Positions 32,640-44,514 of a stretch of 64,000 nt of DNA are shown here, in pieces. Origin of the DNA: Wyeomyia smithii (Eukaryota > Arthropoda > Insecta > Diptera > Culicidae); the NCBI RefSeq assembly GCF_029784165.1, contig NC_073696.1, positions 246,631,971-246,695,970 of the forward strand. The letters run 5' to 3'. Every line of letters starts with the position of its first letter. Positions within the stretch are counted from its first letter, which is position 1. The notes beneath the pieces are model-generated. The model saw only the letters and a program-made list of their open reading frames with translations. It did no database searches and was not told where the DNA came from. The translations under genes and the position numbers were made by a program.

Positions 32640-35280
32640 GACAACTAAATATTGATGTGAGAAAAGTACTCTTTGCTGTGCGGTAGATTCCGGATGACCT
32701 TAATCGGCTGCTCTTCTGTTGTCGATACATACTATTTAATCGTGCCTATTATTCTCGCTGTGCTGCAGCACAGCAAAAACCACAGTCTGGTAGCGAAAAG
32801 CAAGGCGAAAAATGTCAGTGTCAGTGTGATATTTTTACGCGAAATAAAGCTGCAGCTGGCAAATGAATATTTTTGCGTGTTTAATTGCACCTATTTATTT
32901 CCATCCCCCCGGTGGCAGTAGATGAAATAATTTTCTGTGCATCCCACTGGAATCTTTTTCAATTCTTCACTGTTCTCCCGAAAACTAGTTTCTGTTGGGC
33001 ATTCGATTTTTTTCTAGAATTGCAATCTCAAAACCACATCATGACACTTTTAGTCGCATTGTGCTAATGCTGCTATAAATTTTCCCCATCTCGAAAGGAC
33101 AACGTACAACAGCCCAATTCCCTACCGCAAACGTAAAATGGATGTTGGCTTAGAAGCCAACCGCAACGACGAAATTGTACTGCAAACTGCAGACGAATGG
33201 TCAGTAAACTGAAAGAAATTAATTCTTTGCTTGTGTCTTGTTTTCATCCAATAAAATAAACGGTAGAGTTGTTCCTGTTTGAACAACTGTTATCTGCTCT
33301 GCATTCAATTTTACTTGTAGCTAGCAAATTTATGTGAGGAAATAGTGGGTAATCCTTGAAAATTTGTATGTTCTTGAAATGGTTTTATAGCCATTTGTCA
33401 ATCTACAACATAGAATTGCTGTTGGCAGTTGTAGGGTGGTCTCTTTTGGATGGTGAGAATTTATGACTCGCGGGGAACCGTAATTGATACGAATGGGGAG
33501 AAAAAGCTGGACGAAACAGAATTAGTATTTGTCAGAGTCTATGTTTATAATAAGAGTCCCGCAAAGATGAAACCAAAGGAACCAAATCAGTGTCGATAGG
33601 TACCCTCGAGCAATGTAAATAAACAAGGTGATACTGTTAGGAGTGGATGAAAAGTCTTGTAATTGAGCGTAATAAAGAATATGTGTTTTTCCGAAGTTTT
33701 ACTAACACATTTTAATCCAACATTAAACCTTCACACTGGTTCACTTAAATTTAACATAACATCACCGGTGTAATCTTTCGAAACCGTGTACCTTGTAAAG
33801 AATTTAAAAAAATGATATTCGCTTATGCATGGTGAAAAACAGAACTGTATAGTTCTTGGGAACAAACGGAACAAAAACTGTGTTGCCGAAACGATAGATT
33901 TTCTCTTTGCGGGACTCTATATACACATAGACTCTGGTATTTCTAGGCAAGGAAAGCAAATAAGGAAATCACTCTGGATAAATAACAAATTTGTAATCCA
34001 AAGACTCAACAACTAAGAAAATAAAAAATACATGAATCCAGAAATTCGGATGCTCGAAAATTTACAGATTTGAGAACCGAGACAATCAAGAAATGGAACA
34101 GCCTTAGAATCTATGAATCTAAGTTCCTGACTTAGAAAGAAGAGATCACGAACAGAACAGTCATCAACTCAAGCTTAATATCTTGTGTATGAAATGAAAT
34201 TCATATAATCGGAAATAAAGTCAATTAATTCGGAAATATTGTAATATATTATCCATAATTTAAAACATAAAAGGACAGTAAACTTGAGACCTGAAAATCA
34301 AGTGCAGACATCCATAAATTCATGAATACTCGAAAGTTTTAACAGCCTGTTGAGGAAACGGAAGGTTGTGAATTATAATTGATAGAATGAAATATAACAA
34401 ACAGAAATCTTTCAAACTGAAGACGATATTTTCGGGAATCTGGGCATCTGAATCCCGAAATCTCCTGGTAAAAAATGTAGTCTTCGATTCCTAGAAGTCC
34501 AGGAATCCAAGAAATCGATGACACTTCAATTCTAAATTATTAATTGAAAATAACCTGACAACTGCAAAATCATAAAACTTGTGGCAGAATTTTATAGCCT
34601 TAGAGATCTTGAAAGCCAATTCATGAATTCCCAATTGAAAAATTAAACAAATAGAGGTAGTTTTTTTCGGTTCTATTTTCTGCTGGTCAACAAGAAATCT
34701 TTAAATATTATACTGTAAAGTCGTTTTTACGCGGGGGATACATTGTGTATAACTTCTGGAATTCGCTATTAAAAAAGCGCTATAAATTTGGAAATCCGTA
34801 TTAGTTGAACTTAATTTTTACCAGGTTTGCTAAACATTGTTGGTTGTATTCTCATGGAGAAGATAAAGTTTTCTCAATGAAATAAAATAAAAAAAATCTT
34901 TGAAAAAAAAATTTTTTTTCTTTGAAAATTTATAAAAAAATAATCGTGTATAGAAATTTTTCCTTGCAGAAAAATGGTTGGATAAATAAATAAGATATTC
35001 AATTATAAACTATAGAAGTGCAGTGAGTATGTCCGACAAAAAAAAAACAACCATTTCTTTTTATTTTTTTCTCAAAACTTTAATTTTTTTCATATATCCA
35101 TGATTGGATAAACATTAATTTTCAACTTACCTTTCGTAGTTTTTATGAAAATAAAGTTTTTTAGGTCATTTTTTTTGAACCGGAATATTTGAATATTTTT
35201 TCGAACTGAATTTCTATTTTTAACAACGGCTTTTTCCCGTTGAAACACAAGTTCATTAAGCAGACAGTATGAGAAGTAGA
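32640..35280. other. No recognised gene
   Basis: Contains an 18-bp perfect palindrome, GCTGTGCTGCAGCACAGC, near 32757, an 8-bp hairpin GTTGGCTTAGAAGCCAAC near 33147, and an isolated ACGCGG-type terminus near 34714. Many short frames, none recognisable. Confidence 0.35.
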
Positions 35281-35322
35281 GAGCATAGCATAGCATAGCA
35301 TAGCATAGCATAGCATAGCATA
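35252..35322. repeat. TIR fragment with (CATAG)8 array
   Basis: GTTCATTAAGCAGACAGTAT followed by GAGAAGTAGAGAG matches the terminus of the TIR element at 37202-37494. It is directly followed by about eight tandem copies of CATAG (35283-35322). The minus-strand CYAML repeat frame is only the translated array. Confidence 0.85.
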
Positions 35323-35639
35323 TTTGATTGTCCGTGTGTTGCCCGCGATTGACCAGAATCAGCTGAAATTGCACAAAGAACCGTCAAAATGGTGCCTAGG
35401 AGTAGCAAGCCATTTTCAGTGTACGATTCCTGGTGATCTTTCTTTTCACTGGGCCAATGCAGATCAATAGAGGAAGAGATATCGGGAGTGTTAGTTTAAT
35501 ACTTGTTGCTACTAGAGAGGAATCCTCTGCATCATCCACAAGTATAAAAGAAAGGAATTTGTGTTAGTGGAAAGGAATTGATCTGGATCCATCGAGGATG
35601 ATGGTGCGAACTTTTCTACACAAATTCGCGCACTATAAG

Positions 35640-35834
35640 GTTACTACTCGGTCTCTAGGCAACCGGCCACCAGGAGACGATATAAATAGAACCGTGCCAC
35701 GATCGCTGTATCGGCATACAAGAGAATCGAAGTTTCAAGTTATCTTCGGCATGTTAACAGTCTGTATCACACCATACTTCGCTTTCCAACCCGTAAACTT
35801 TATAAATTTGCCTAGAAACGAATGGATTTCGTAA
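35640..35834 (+). promoter_or_regulatory. Promoter-like sequence: X-box-like motif and TATA box
   Basis: GTCTCTAGGCAAC near 35650 fits the RFX X-box pattern (RYYNYY-N-RRNRAC). The TATA-like string GATATAAATAG follows at about 35678. Downstream a short frame runs to TAA at 35834 (in frame ...MLTVCITPYFAFQPVNF...). No recognised product; the region may be a promoter of an LTR-type element or of a host gene whose exons I cannot see. Confidence 0.25.
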
Positions 35835-35839
35835 AACGT

Positions 35840-37200
35840 ACCAACCGCACGCCGAACGCAAGAAAAGCCCAAAAAAACTTTAAAAAAATGCAAATATGCA
35901 TATCAAACAAAACCGAGTTCCAAGTTTATCATTAAAATGCCAAAACAATCACAAATAAAATTCAGTTGTCATGAACTATTTTCACTCCCAAACGATTTCA
36001 ACATAATTAAATAAAAGTTATTTATGTATATCAACATTTGTCCTAAAGCTAGGAAAATCATAAAACAAGAACATAGAACTGGGTATAATGTCGCCGCCCT
36101 GCTGGGACTCACAATTGTGGACGATGTTAACGCAAAGACTATTTTTTAAGGGTGTATAAATTGACAAAGTTCCATGTATACAAAGCTTTAAGAAATTAAA
36201 AAGTAAATATGCATATGAACCAACATATTGTCTTAAATTGACTGACATAATGCCTAACGTGTCATAATTATCGTGCGTTGATTAACTGATATCACCTTTT
36301 TTGTAATTATAAAAATGTTTAGATATAACATTTACTCAAAAACAAGAAAAAGCGTAAAATAAAAGCAAAGAAATTAAAGTGTTCAAAAAATTTTTATATT
36401 TCTAAAGCTCCGGGAATATTGAAAATATGGTGAAAAAAAAAACATTAGAAAACCGGCCTAGTTCGTACCTGTCGAAAATTTGAAATTTATAAATGTCTTT
36501 GGCAAACCCACCATCCTGGGACAATTTTTTGTTGCAGGTAATGAAATAGAAATTAATAAACATAACAAACACGAAGTGCATCAACCTAAAGTCAAACAGG
36601 CAACACTATCAGATATTTGTTATTCGAGCTCACACATCCACCATATCCATCCAGAAGCCTGATTAACGACATAAACCTATTCATTTGTGTGGTTATTCCA
36701 CCGAACATAGCGCGCCCTATACTGATGCATGACACTCAAAACTGACACTGGCTCATTCAACCTGCTCGCAGCTTCTGTCGATGTCAGAGGTAAACAAAAA
36801 AAAACATTTGGCCACGAGCTGCGCCAGAATCCAGCACTGCATTGTCACACTAACACACTGATTTGAAAACCCACAAGATGTCAAATTAGGTATACTGCAA
36901 CACATTCCCATTGATGATAGTTTCTTATAGGAACCATAACTCTTTATTACCTGAGGGGCATGGAACCTCCAATTAATGTACAGAAAATCTTTACCAAAAC
37001 GCACACTGAACGCTCAAACAAAACTAAGTATTAGTCAATGTTTTCTTGCGTTCCTTGCAAGATTTCAATCCATCGGAAACCACCGGAATGTTCCATTTCT
37101 ATTGCACGCTATCTATATATTAAACTTTGAGTAGATTCACGTAATTTTGATCGAAATTCAGCATCGCACTTTATCTATGTTGTTACAGGTATACTGTGCT
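35840..37200. other. No recognised gene
   Basis: A+T-rich, short frames only; no transposon protein motif recognised. Confidence 0.4.
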
Positions 37201-37201
37201 C

Positions 37202-37494
37202 GCAGACAGTATGAGCAGTAGAGAGAGCGAAAAATAAGCGGACTGGAAATATGATACAGATTTGGAAAAATATACCGCATCCCGACGGGACTTGAAGCCG
37301 CAATCTCCTGTCTCCGGCATGGTGTTTTGACCAATTAAACTACGGGGGACGGTGGTACTGTTCCACAATCTATATCGTATCACATTCCACTGCCGACTTA
37401 TTCTATTGCTCATCCCTAACTACACACACACACACACACACACACATTTACAGTCCTCTTATTTTTCGCTCTCTCTACTGCTCATACTGTCTGC
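37202..37494. mobile_element. TIR element carrying a tRNA-like sequence
   Basis: Near-perfect ~48-bp inverted repeats at 37202-37250 and 37446-37494 begin GCAGACAGTATGAGCAGTAG. The interior holds, on the minus strand, an A-box-like TAGTTTAATTGGTCAAAAC and a B-box-like GGCTTCAAGTCCC about 30 bp apart (about 37280-37343), plus a (CA)n run at about 37422-37446. No acceptor stem closes well, so this is a degenerate tRNA-like or SINE sequence, not a functional tRNA. A related half-element lies at 35252-35322. Confidence 0.6.
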
Positions 37495-37499
37495 TAAAT

Positions 37500-38145
37500 G
37501 AACCGGTGTATATTAATATAAAATATTCGTTATGATTTTTACTCTGAAAATATTTGTTATCATTTTTACCATTTCGAAGGATTTATCTTTTTCAAAAACT
37601 AGTCGTGATTGAAAAAAAAAATGCTTATCGCACCGACTATCTGTATGAAGCTTCAGCCAGATTAAAAAAAATTGATAAAAATGGTTGCCCTATTTTGATG
37701 ATATGATTCAGTGAAATTGAAAATCTAGATAATTTTTATTTTAAGAGTTGAAGTAAATTTAAAAAATAGAAATCCAGATACATGTTCAGGAGTTCAGAAA
37801 TTCATACATTACAAAACTCAGAATTATATGAATTTAAAATCCCTCTAATAAGTCATTGCACGTGTTGATGCAGAATATGCTGATTCTAAGATTTCCGGCT
37901 GCCTTAGCCGATTTTCAATGCACCGTTTGGGCAAAGCAAATTTCCAGCATGAGGGCGGGTGTAATTTGAGTTTCCTGTCTGGATGGCTGGCTTTATGGCT
38001 GGATATAAGAAACTATCGCTGTTTTACCAGGTACTCAGCACCAAGCTTTTCGAGAACATCATGAGTGACCATGACCAACGTACTGATTCCGAGGAAGAAA
38101 AACTTCGCGACAGACGTTAGAATAAGGACATTCTTTTGTTGCAGT
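37500..38145. other. No recognised gene
   Basis: A+T-rich; nothing recognised. A short repeat-like stretch (GTAACGCTC ... GAGCGTTAC) follows a little further on at about 38300-38335. Confidence 0.35.
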
Positions 38146-38149
38146 AACG

Positions 38150-38250
38150 GAACTGATGAAAGCCAACCCGTGTGCAATAAATAGTCTATATCTATACTAA
38201 TCCGGTGAGACGAACTGGAGCAGACCAGTCGCTTTGGAAAGCTAATTAAT
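38150..38250 (-). mobile_element. LTR fragment, inverted relative to 58130-58370
   Basis: The minus strand reads AAAGCGACTGGTCTGCTCCA, then GTTCGTCTCACCGGATTAG, matching 58230-58275 on the plus strand almost exactly. The shared sequence resembles LTRs of BEL/Pao-type elements in Aedes (assignment from memory, tentative). Confidence 0.5.
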
Positions 38251-38529
38251 AACAGTGGTCAACACAGGTGAGGCCCTTAGGCGATATCCATGAATTAGTA
38301 ACGCTCGTAGAGAGGGGGTGTCCTTGAGCGTTACGATTTGTTACCATAGGGATGGGGGGGAGGTAAGTTCAACGTTAAAGACTGGAACGCGCAAAAATTG
38401 GTCGACTTCAAATTGGTATATTTCTGTTAAAAATGCATTAAAAAAACATGAAATGTTGCATTCGGAAGTTGAGTGTATATACAATGGTTGCTAAAATAAG
38501 TTTTCACCGGTTGCTCTCCAGTTTTCAAA

Positions 38530-39440
38530 ATGGCGTCCAAGCAAGAGGAACAGTGTGTCAAAATTTTGCTCGCGCAGCAAGAGAATCCGACGTTCTCGCA
38601 CGCCAAACTGGCAAAATTGCTGGATGTGGCCAAATCGACCGTAACATATATTTTAAAACTGTTCGGGGATCATCTATCGACCGCCAGGAAGCCTAGAAAC
38701 GGCGGCAATCGTAATTCGGACGTGGCAGCGACGATGAAGAAGGTGGCCGGGAATAATAAGCGGAATCCTAACCTCTCCATCAAATACGTCACTGGCAAGC
38801 TCATTGTCTCCCATAATAATGTGTAGCGAGGCAAGAAACAAGTCGGGTGGTCGACGTTTAAGATGGTGAAGGTGGCGAACCCAGATTACGAACAAAACAC
38901 CTCGGCAAAGCGGTGGTCCGGAAAACTGTAATCTGCTTACAAAGTTCGACCGTGGGTGTCGAATCTTATGTGAAATTTGATTTCAAGTAGCTTCCGGGAC
39001 AGGAATTTTATACTGTACCAGGAAAAGGAAAGGTGGCCTAAATTTCAAAACCATCAAATTATCGAAGTTCCCGAAGAAATACCTCGTCAGGCAGGCCATA
39101 GGTACGTGTGTTCTAAAAAGCGGCATTTTCATCAGTACGAAACCGTAAATCAAGAGATCTACGTCCAGGAGTGCCTGGAAAATCGGCTAGTACCATTCCT
39201 AAAGCAACATAAAAGGCCTGTGCTGTTCTGGTCGGACTTGGCAAGCTGCCACTATGGGAAAAAGGCGTTCGAGTGGTACGATGCGAACAACGTGGTTGTT
39301 GAACTTCTTAGACCACAACCCTCCTAACAGCTCAGATTTCCGCTCTATCGAACAGAATTGAGACTTGGGCAAACGAAACATCAAAAAAACTAATAAATCC
39401 ATCGAAAACGAGCAGCAGAATAAATCTACACGCAAAACTT
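38530..39440 (+). pseudogene. DD37E Tc1-like transposase, decayed, copy 2
   Basis: Starts at ATG 38530 with MASKQEEQCVKILLAQQENP. A helix-turn-helix (FSHAKLAKLLDVAKSTVTYI) and a GRPR-like basic turn (ARKPRNGGNR) follow. Stops and frameshifts appear near 38824 and 38930. Later blocks are FKMVKVANP (usually KVxxxPNR), VESYVKFDF (the DDET box with both Asp lost), LPGQEFYTVPGKG, VNQEIYVQECLENRLVPF, FWSDLASCHYGKKAFEWYDA with the second Asp, and after a frameshift NPPNSSDFRSIE with the third acidic residue. About 37 residues separate Asp and Glu, so DD37E (ITmD37E group). More complete than copy 1 at its N-terminus, and decayed independently. Confidence 0.85.
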
Positions 39441-39445
39441 TTCCT

Positions 39446-40345
39446 TATTACCTTAGAAGCAATAGCGCAAAATTGCCTTTTAGGTAACAAACCTATTACT
39501 TAAAAGGCAATAAAATTCTTACCCAGTCAAGTAACAACGCATACTGTCATATATTTACCACGTGTTACGGGAGTACGACTATCTAATAATGGTCGTTTCA
39601 ACCACATGCAAGATTTTTTCTGTCAAAAAGCCCTTTTCATCTCAAGTAAAAAAAAAACACACACCGTCGCATATGTTGCACATGTTACAAGTTTTTTCAA
39701 TCTCCAATTCATCCGGTGAGCGTGTATTAGTTCGCTCGTTGTATGCATACGAAGTAGAGAAAGAATATGACAAGAGCTGCCAAGCAGCATTTTCCCCGTC
39801 ATAGAGTATGCAAACGTTGATGATTTCAAAGACTTGAAATGCGTCTTCAAATGATCTGTAAACTGCGTTAGCGAAACACAAAAACATTCGCTTTCTTGCA
39901 AGCTATCCAAAACACATACTCATTGGTTCATGGAAACTCATTTGCACCTGTTTGAAAATACAAAACTCGTGCCCATCCAGAACAATATTCGCAACTTCGG
40001 CAACTCTGTTCAGACAGTACAACATGTTTCATTTCAAGTAAACACTGGGGGACGAAACGAAAGTGTTTCTAATTAGACATTTGAGGTTGACGGGTGAGAT
40101 TCTCATTATGTGTGGATGAATGGAACAAAAATGAATCTGATCGTTGCATCAATACAAATGCAGCGAGTGAAGTCTTGCTAACACATGCATTGCGGTGCTT
40201 GGCTGTATGTTCTCCTGCAGAATCACATACAAGCGTGTGCCCGTCATAATTTTTGTTACTTTTCGGTTATTACTATTTGTGTATAATGCGCAGTCATAAG
40301 ACACAATAAGTAATAAAAAAATGCCCTAAGGTAATAAAATGTTCC
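39446..40345. mobile_element. Possible TIR element, unclassified
   Basis: CTTATTACCTTAGAAGCA near 39444 and, inverted, TGCCCTAAGGTAATAA near 40323 are similar ends. Related strings (AGGTAACAAACCTATTACTT) occur just inside the left end. No target duplication could be fixed and no transposase recognised in the interior frames. Confidence 0.35.
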
Positions 40346-40913
40346 CCGTTTGCGTTGGGTGTAGCTGGCGTTTGGCGACGAATAAGGTCGATTAGACCAC
40401 TGTACAAAATTCAATGAAAGGGGTTAAGCGGATGGCACGGCAGTTTGGATTTGGCAAACCAAAATAATAAACGAACATTTTTTCCTTTAAACATGTGAGT
40501 TGAACTACCAAAAAAATGTTAGTTACGTTTCGTTAGATGGAATTGAAGATTGTTCTACAATTTTGTAGCCCCGTTAATTTAAGGCAACTTTGAAGAAAAA
40601 AGTTTTTCTTTATCATTTAAAACAGCCGACTTAGAGCTAAGTTACTAAATCCCAAGACGATGACTTAATATGCGGTCCTAGTGCTCAAACTGGATAAAAA
40701 GGAAGATTATGGCCGTCTCTGTGAATTTTCGTGTAGCTATCCATACCCACTTACAACGAACCATGCGCTCCCTTTCGGTTTCAAATCGATGGAGACGCCA
40801 AGTTTACCTTTTTACAGCGTTCTAAGAAGCGAATTAAGGAAGAAATTTGGATCTGGAGCTTGATAGCAGTATTCTAGAGAAATTTATTTTTCTTCAAAGT
40901 TGTTGCATATGCA

Positions 40914-41717
40914 TAGAGACAGTGGTAGTTCGTGGCAAAAAAAATGAAAATTCGCGGGTGGCAAAATAGAAAATATTCAAAATTCGCGATAATTTTGCGG
41001 CAACCTTCTTCAGAAAACACTCAATAAAGTGATTTTCATTTGTAAAAACAAGAAACAACTGGTTTATTTAATTTGAAATACGGTGCATTACTTACTAAAA
41101 GTACCAAATGCCAAATTGTCTTGAGTCATTTCACTCATTTTGGTTTTGGCAGGCTCGTATTATTCAAGATATACTGGCTCTGCTGAACTCCCGGAAATCG
41201 CTAAACATTCATTTGCCAACCGTTAAAGTTAAGGAAAATGTCTGCGATCCGACTATCTACTAAAATTATAATATCAATCACATTGATGGGTATTTTTCAA
41301 AAATGCTTGCTTCTACTTTGTTCAGCTTACAACTTCGATTTGATGGCTGCGCACTCTGGAATTCTATCATGCAGGTCATCAATCGCCAAAATCTTTCCTC
41401 GAAGAAGATCTAGTAACCGAACCGTCCGAAGAAAATTCAATTCATGCTAACAAATTCGCGTTGTAAGAGAGCAGTAATACTGCCTAGAAAAAGTCGTACC
41501 GTTGCCATCGAGGTGGCCATTAATCTTCAGCTTTGTCTGTGTTACTGGTTTTTATGATTTTAGCAGGTTTGAAATCGAAATGTTTTATAATTGACTATAA
41601 TGTTGCTATTTTTCTTTACTTTCGCGCCATTTCGCGAGATTTAGTAAATTTTGCGGCCGATGAAGGATTTCGCGGAATTCGCGGCTTTCGCGAAATCGCG
41701 ATTTACCACTGTCCCTG
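40914..41717. mobile_element. hAT-like non-autonomous element
   Basis: Left end TAGAGACAGTGGTA and right end TACCACTGTCCCTG are inverted. They are flanked by 8-bp direct repeats CATATGCA (40906-40913) and CATTTGCA (41718-41725), with one mismatch. TIR plus 8-bp duplication fits hAT. Subterminal strings rich in TTCGCG occur at both sides (about 40945-40985 and 41635-41702). The 804-bp interior has only short frames; no hAT dimerisation domain is seen. Confidence 0.65.
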
Positions 41718-41729
41718 CATTTGCATGAT

Positions 41730-42830
41730 AATAAGTATGAGGTGCTTATTTTTATGTTATCAAAAATTAGGGTGACCAAAAGGAGAATGATTGGTAACAA
41801 GGCCAACTGGATGATGTACACGGTTTTGCTCTTCGTATGATTTAAGTAAAAAAGTTGTGCTGATTGAAGAGCTCGTGAGCGCCATCTACCTTCGGATAGA
41901 GGAACAAAACGGTAGAGTTGCTCAGTGAAAGGCTACGACTTGCGTTATTTTTTGTTTACATTTCAAGTGTTTTATATAAGTTTGTTCCTGAAACTAGTGT
42001 GTTTGGTGTGAGTGGTTGCTGCAGGCTAGAGAGGCGCTCGAATATGCAACAATTTGAATTGATTCAGTAAACTTAGTTCACCTTAGTGTTCTGATTTTTG
42101 TCTACAGCCGTGTAGGGTCGTTTCTGTTTAGCTCAATTTATGAATCGTCGTATCTCAGTGCTCCGATTTTTTCACTTTTTGTCGATAACGCTCGTGGTTG
42201 TGATCAGCGTTGCCAACCCTCCAGTTTTTCCTGGATATCTCCTGGTTTTTTTTTTAAAAAAACGCCAGCAAAACAGCTAATGGTTGAATATATCCAGTTT
42301 TTTCAAAAATTGGTCAAGTTTTATCCAGTTTTCTATTCGTCACCACAATTAATGAATTCATTTCCCTCACATGTACGGTCTTTTCAGTATTTAATACTAT
42401 ACTATACTATAATCTCCATCAGTCAATAATTCTCGTCACCCTTCTTGTTCACATGCAATAATACGGAGCAGCATTTTGAGCAGAAAATCAAAAAAAAAAA
42501 TCTGTGGAAGCTTCAAATTTATATATCCAGTTTCCGTGAGTTTTTATTTGGAATTCTTCTAGTTTTTTCTAAAGAAAGGTTGGCAAGAACTTCTTTATAT
42601 GTCCTAATACCTCTTATTATATTTTATGATTCATTTTTATTAATATCGCATTGTATGTACATGATCATATCTATATTGTTCGGATGGCTTCATACGGTGA
42701 ATGGTTGTTTTTTGAATAGTACTCTTCTATTATTGTTTTTGCGTTTTATACGTTAAAAATAAGAATGTTTCAGCTATGGAAGGCAGCCAACCGAGATCTT
42801 TTTTAAATGCCCTAATACTTCTCATTGTTA
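41730..42830. other. No recognised gene
   Basis: Contains a diverged repeated phrase (TATCCAGTTTT / TCCTGGTTTT) at about 42220-42335 and 42523. GTTGCCAACC near 42210 faces GGTTGGCAAG near 42578, so a degenerate TIR element is possible but unproven. The 103-codon frame 42445-42756 is hydrophobic but not recognised. Confidence 0.35.
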
Positions 42831-42837
42831 TAATTCT

Positions 42838-44512
42838 TTTTGCCTTTCTCCTAGAAAGGTATAGCAATCACTGAAAAAACCAAAGGTATAAAAGTGCTCA
42901 TTTTATATTGATTGAACATGTAGTTCGAAGGTTATGAAAAGAAACGTGTTCAGAAAACTTTATCAAATTCACTCGTTTTGCCAAAGATTTACTGAAGAGA
43001 AAGAAAGACTGATTTCAACAATCTTAGTTTTAAATTGAAGGTTTAGTTGCTTTTTTGGTACCAATTTAATTTGATTATAACACTGGTTGACAAAATCGAA
43101 AAAAATGCTGCTCTGAAGCTCATAATAATTGCCCTAGAAAGAAAAAAAAAATCACAAGAAAAGCTATAATTTTTCATTTTTTCTTAGTTTGACCTTCGGG
43201 GCAACACTAGTGTTGACCAGTGTAATCGGACTTTTATTTTATCCATTATGTGTTAAATTGTAAAAATATTGAAAATCTCTTCTTTTAAAGATTACACGAC
43301 TTATTTAAAGAAAACAGGTGTCGCAAATTTGGATTTCAAAATGAAGTATGAAGTTGATTCCTGGTCTCTAAGCAGGTACTGAAAAACTCACATTGGGTAA
43401 TGTTTGTCCCTTTTAGACTGGTAGAAACCGGAAGCTACTGTCTAGAAATTAAAAATGGCGTCTGAAGATGATACCTGGCCTCAGGGTATCATACAGCTTC
43501 TTCAAATCGTTTTGGATGATATTTGTCACTTTAGGCTGTTGATCGCAAACTGTCGCCATATTCGCCATAGAAACACCCGCTTAGGCAGTTCGGCAATTTT
43601 ACGATGGATTTTATGATTTTATGATTATCAGGCAACCAGAAGTGGTTATCTGGATTGAAAATTGGGTTTTAGGTCGGATTCTGGCCACTGAGTATAATCC
43701 AGGTTTCAAGAACCCATATTGATTGGTATTTGGCCATTCATTGGATGCCTCTCAGAAACGATCAGTAATATCAACTGCGTTAGAGAATTTCAATTTCACT
43801 GATAAGATAATACAAATTAATGCATAAGGAAAAACATTTAATTATACATTATTTGCAATCTACTGACTAACGTTGACCTAAAGAATCTGAATATTTATAG
43901 GCAGTATATGAGTACAAATCAATTATACCACAACCAAAAACAAAATCGCATCATATAGTTGAAAGAATTTAATGTTATTTTCATGAATATGTTTTGATTT
44001 ATATTCATATCGTCGGTTTCGTGCAACACTGGCAAAACTCAAAAAACATAGTTTCGAGAAAAACGCGTTTGAAAATTTGCGTCGAAAATTTATTTTTCGA
44101 TTTTCAAGAAAACTTTGAAGTTTAAGATTACCAATCCATATTTACCACCTTTGGGTCAATTATGCACATATAACGTGGTCACGTTGTCCAAATTAAAACC
44201 TTATTTTTACTAACTTCATGGAGTGATGAAACTTAACAGTATTTTACATCGTTTGCCATCAAAAACTCAAAAATGCAAAATTTTGAGTTGTGCCAGTGTT
44301 GCACGAAGCCGATGTAAATTTTAAATGTTCGGTATAGTTGTGCTGTTGGCTACCAAAAATTTGTTGTTTAGAATGAATAACAAATCCAGCAGAAATAATC
44401 AAGGTGTATTTTTTATGTGTTGGAGTAAATCTATTTTAACAAATTATAAGTGCGAAGGAGAAAGGCTGGGTCTCACCGCTAGGTGGATTAATTTAGGTTT
44501 TTTTTAATCTCA
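42838..44512. mobile_element. Unclassified element, family A, copy 1
   Basis: The left end carries a hairpin (GCCTTTCTCCTAGAAAGGTA at 42841) and the right end AGGCTGGGTCTCACCGCTAG followed by GTGGATTAATTTAGG (about 44464-44501), which also folds (CACC...GGTG). The same two ends occur in reverse order at 54153 and 56990. The interior contains diverged ~120-bp tandem repeats in inverse orientation (AAACCGGAAGCTAC and AAAAATGGCG near 43440) and a nested MITE at 44008-44319. No protein recognised. Family relationships are seen directly; superfamily is unknown. Confidence 0.5.
44008..44319. mobile_element. MITE with ~35-bp TIRs
   Basis: CGTCGGTTTCGTGCAACACT continuing GGCAAAACTCAAAA at the left faces its inverse, ending GTGTTGCACGAAGCCGATG at 44319. 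TA lies next to both ends (with one unaligned base at the left), so a TA target duplication is possible. About 312 bp, non-coding, nested in the larger element 42838-44512. Confidence 0.6.
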
Positions 44513-44514
44513 CA

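Noticed and set aside
35090..35374. 94-codon frame with CYAML repeats
   Set aside because: Produced by the CATAG pentanucleotide array.
37268..37349. tRNA gene
   Set aside because: Box-like motifs are present, but acceptor and anticodon stems do not close; treated as a tRNA-like repeat.
38285..38350. Small TIR element (GTAACGCTC ... GAGCGTTAC)
   Set aside because: Inverted match is short and imperfect, and no target duplication could be fixed; it may be the interior of a common mosquito repeat.
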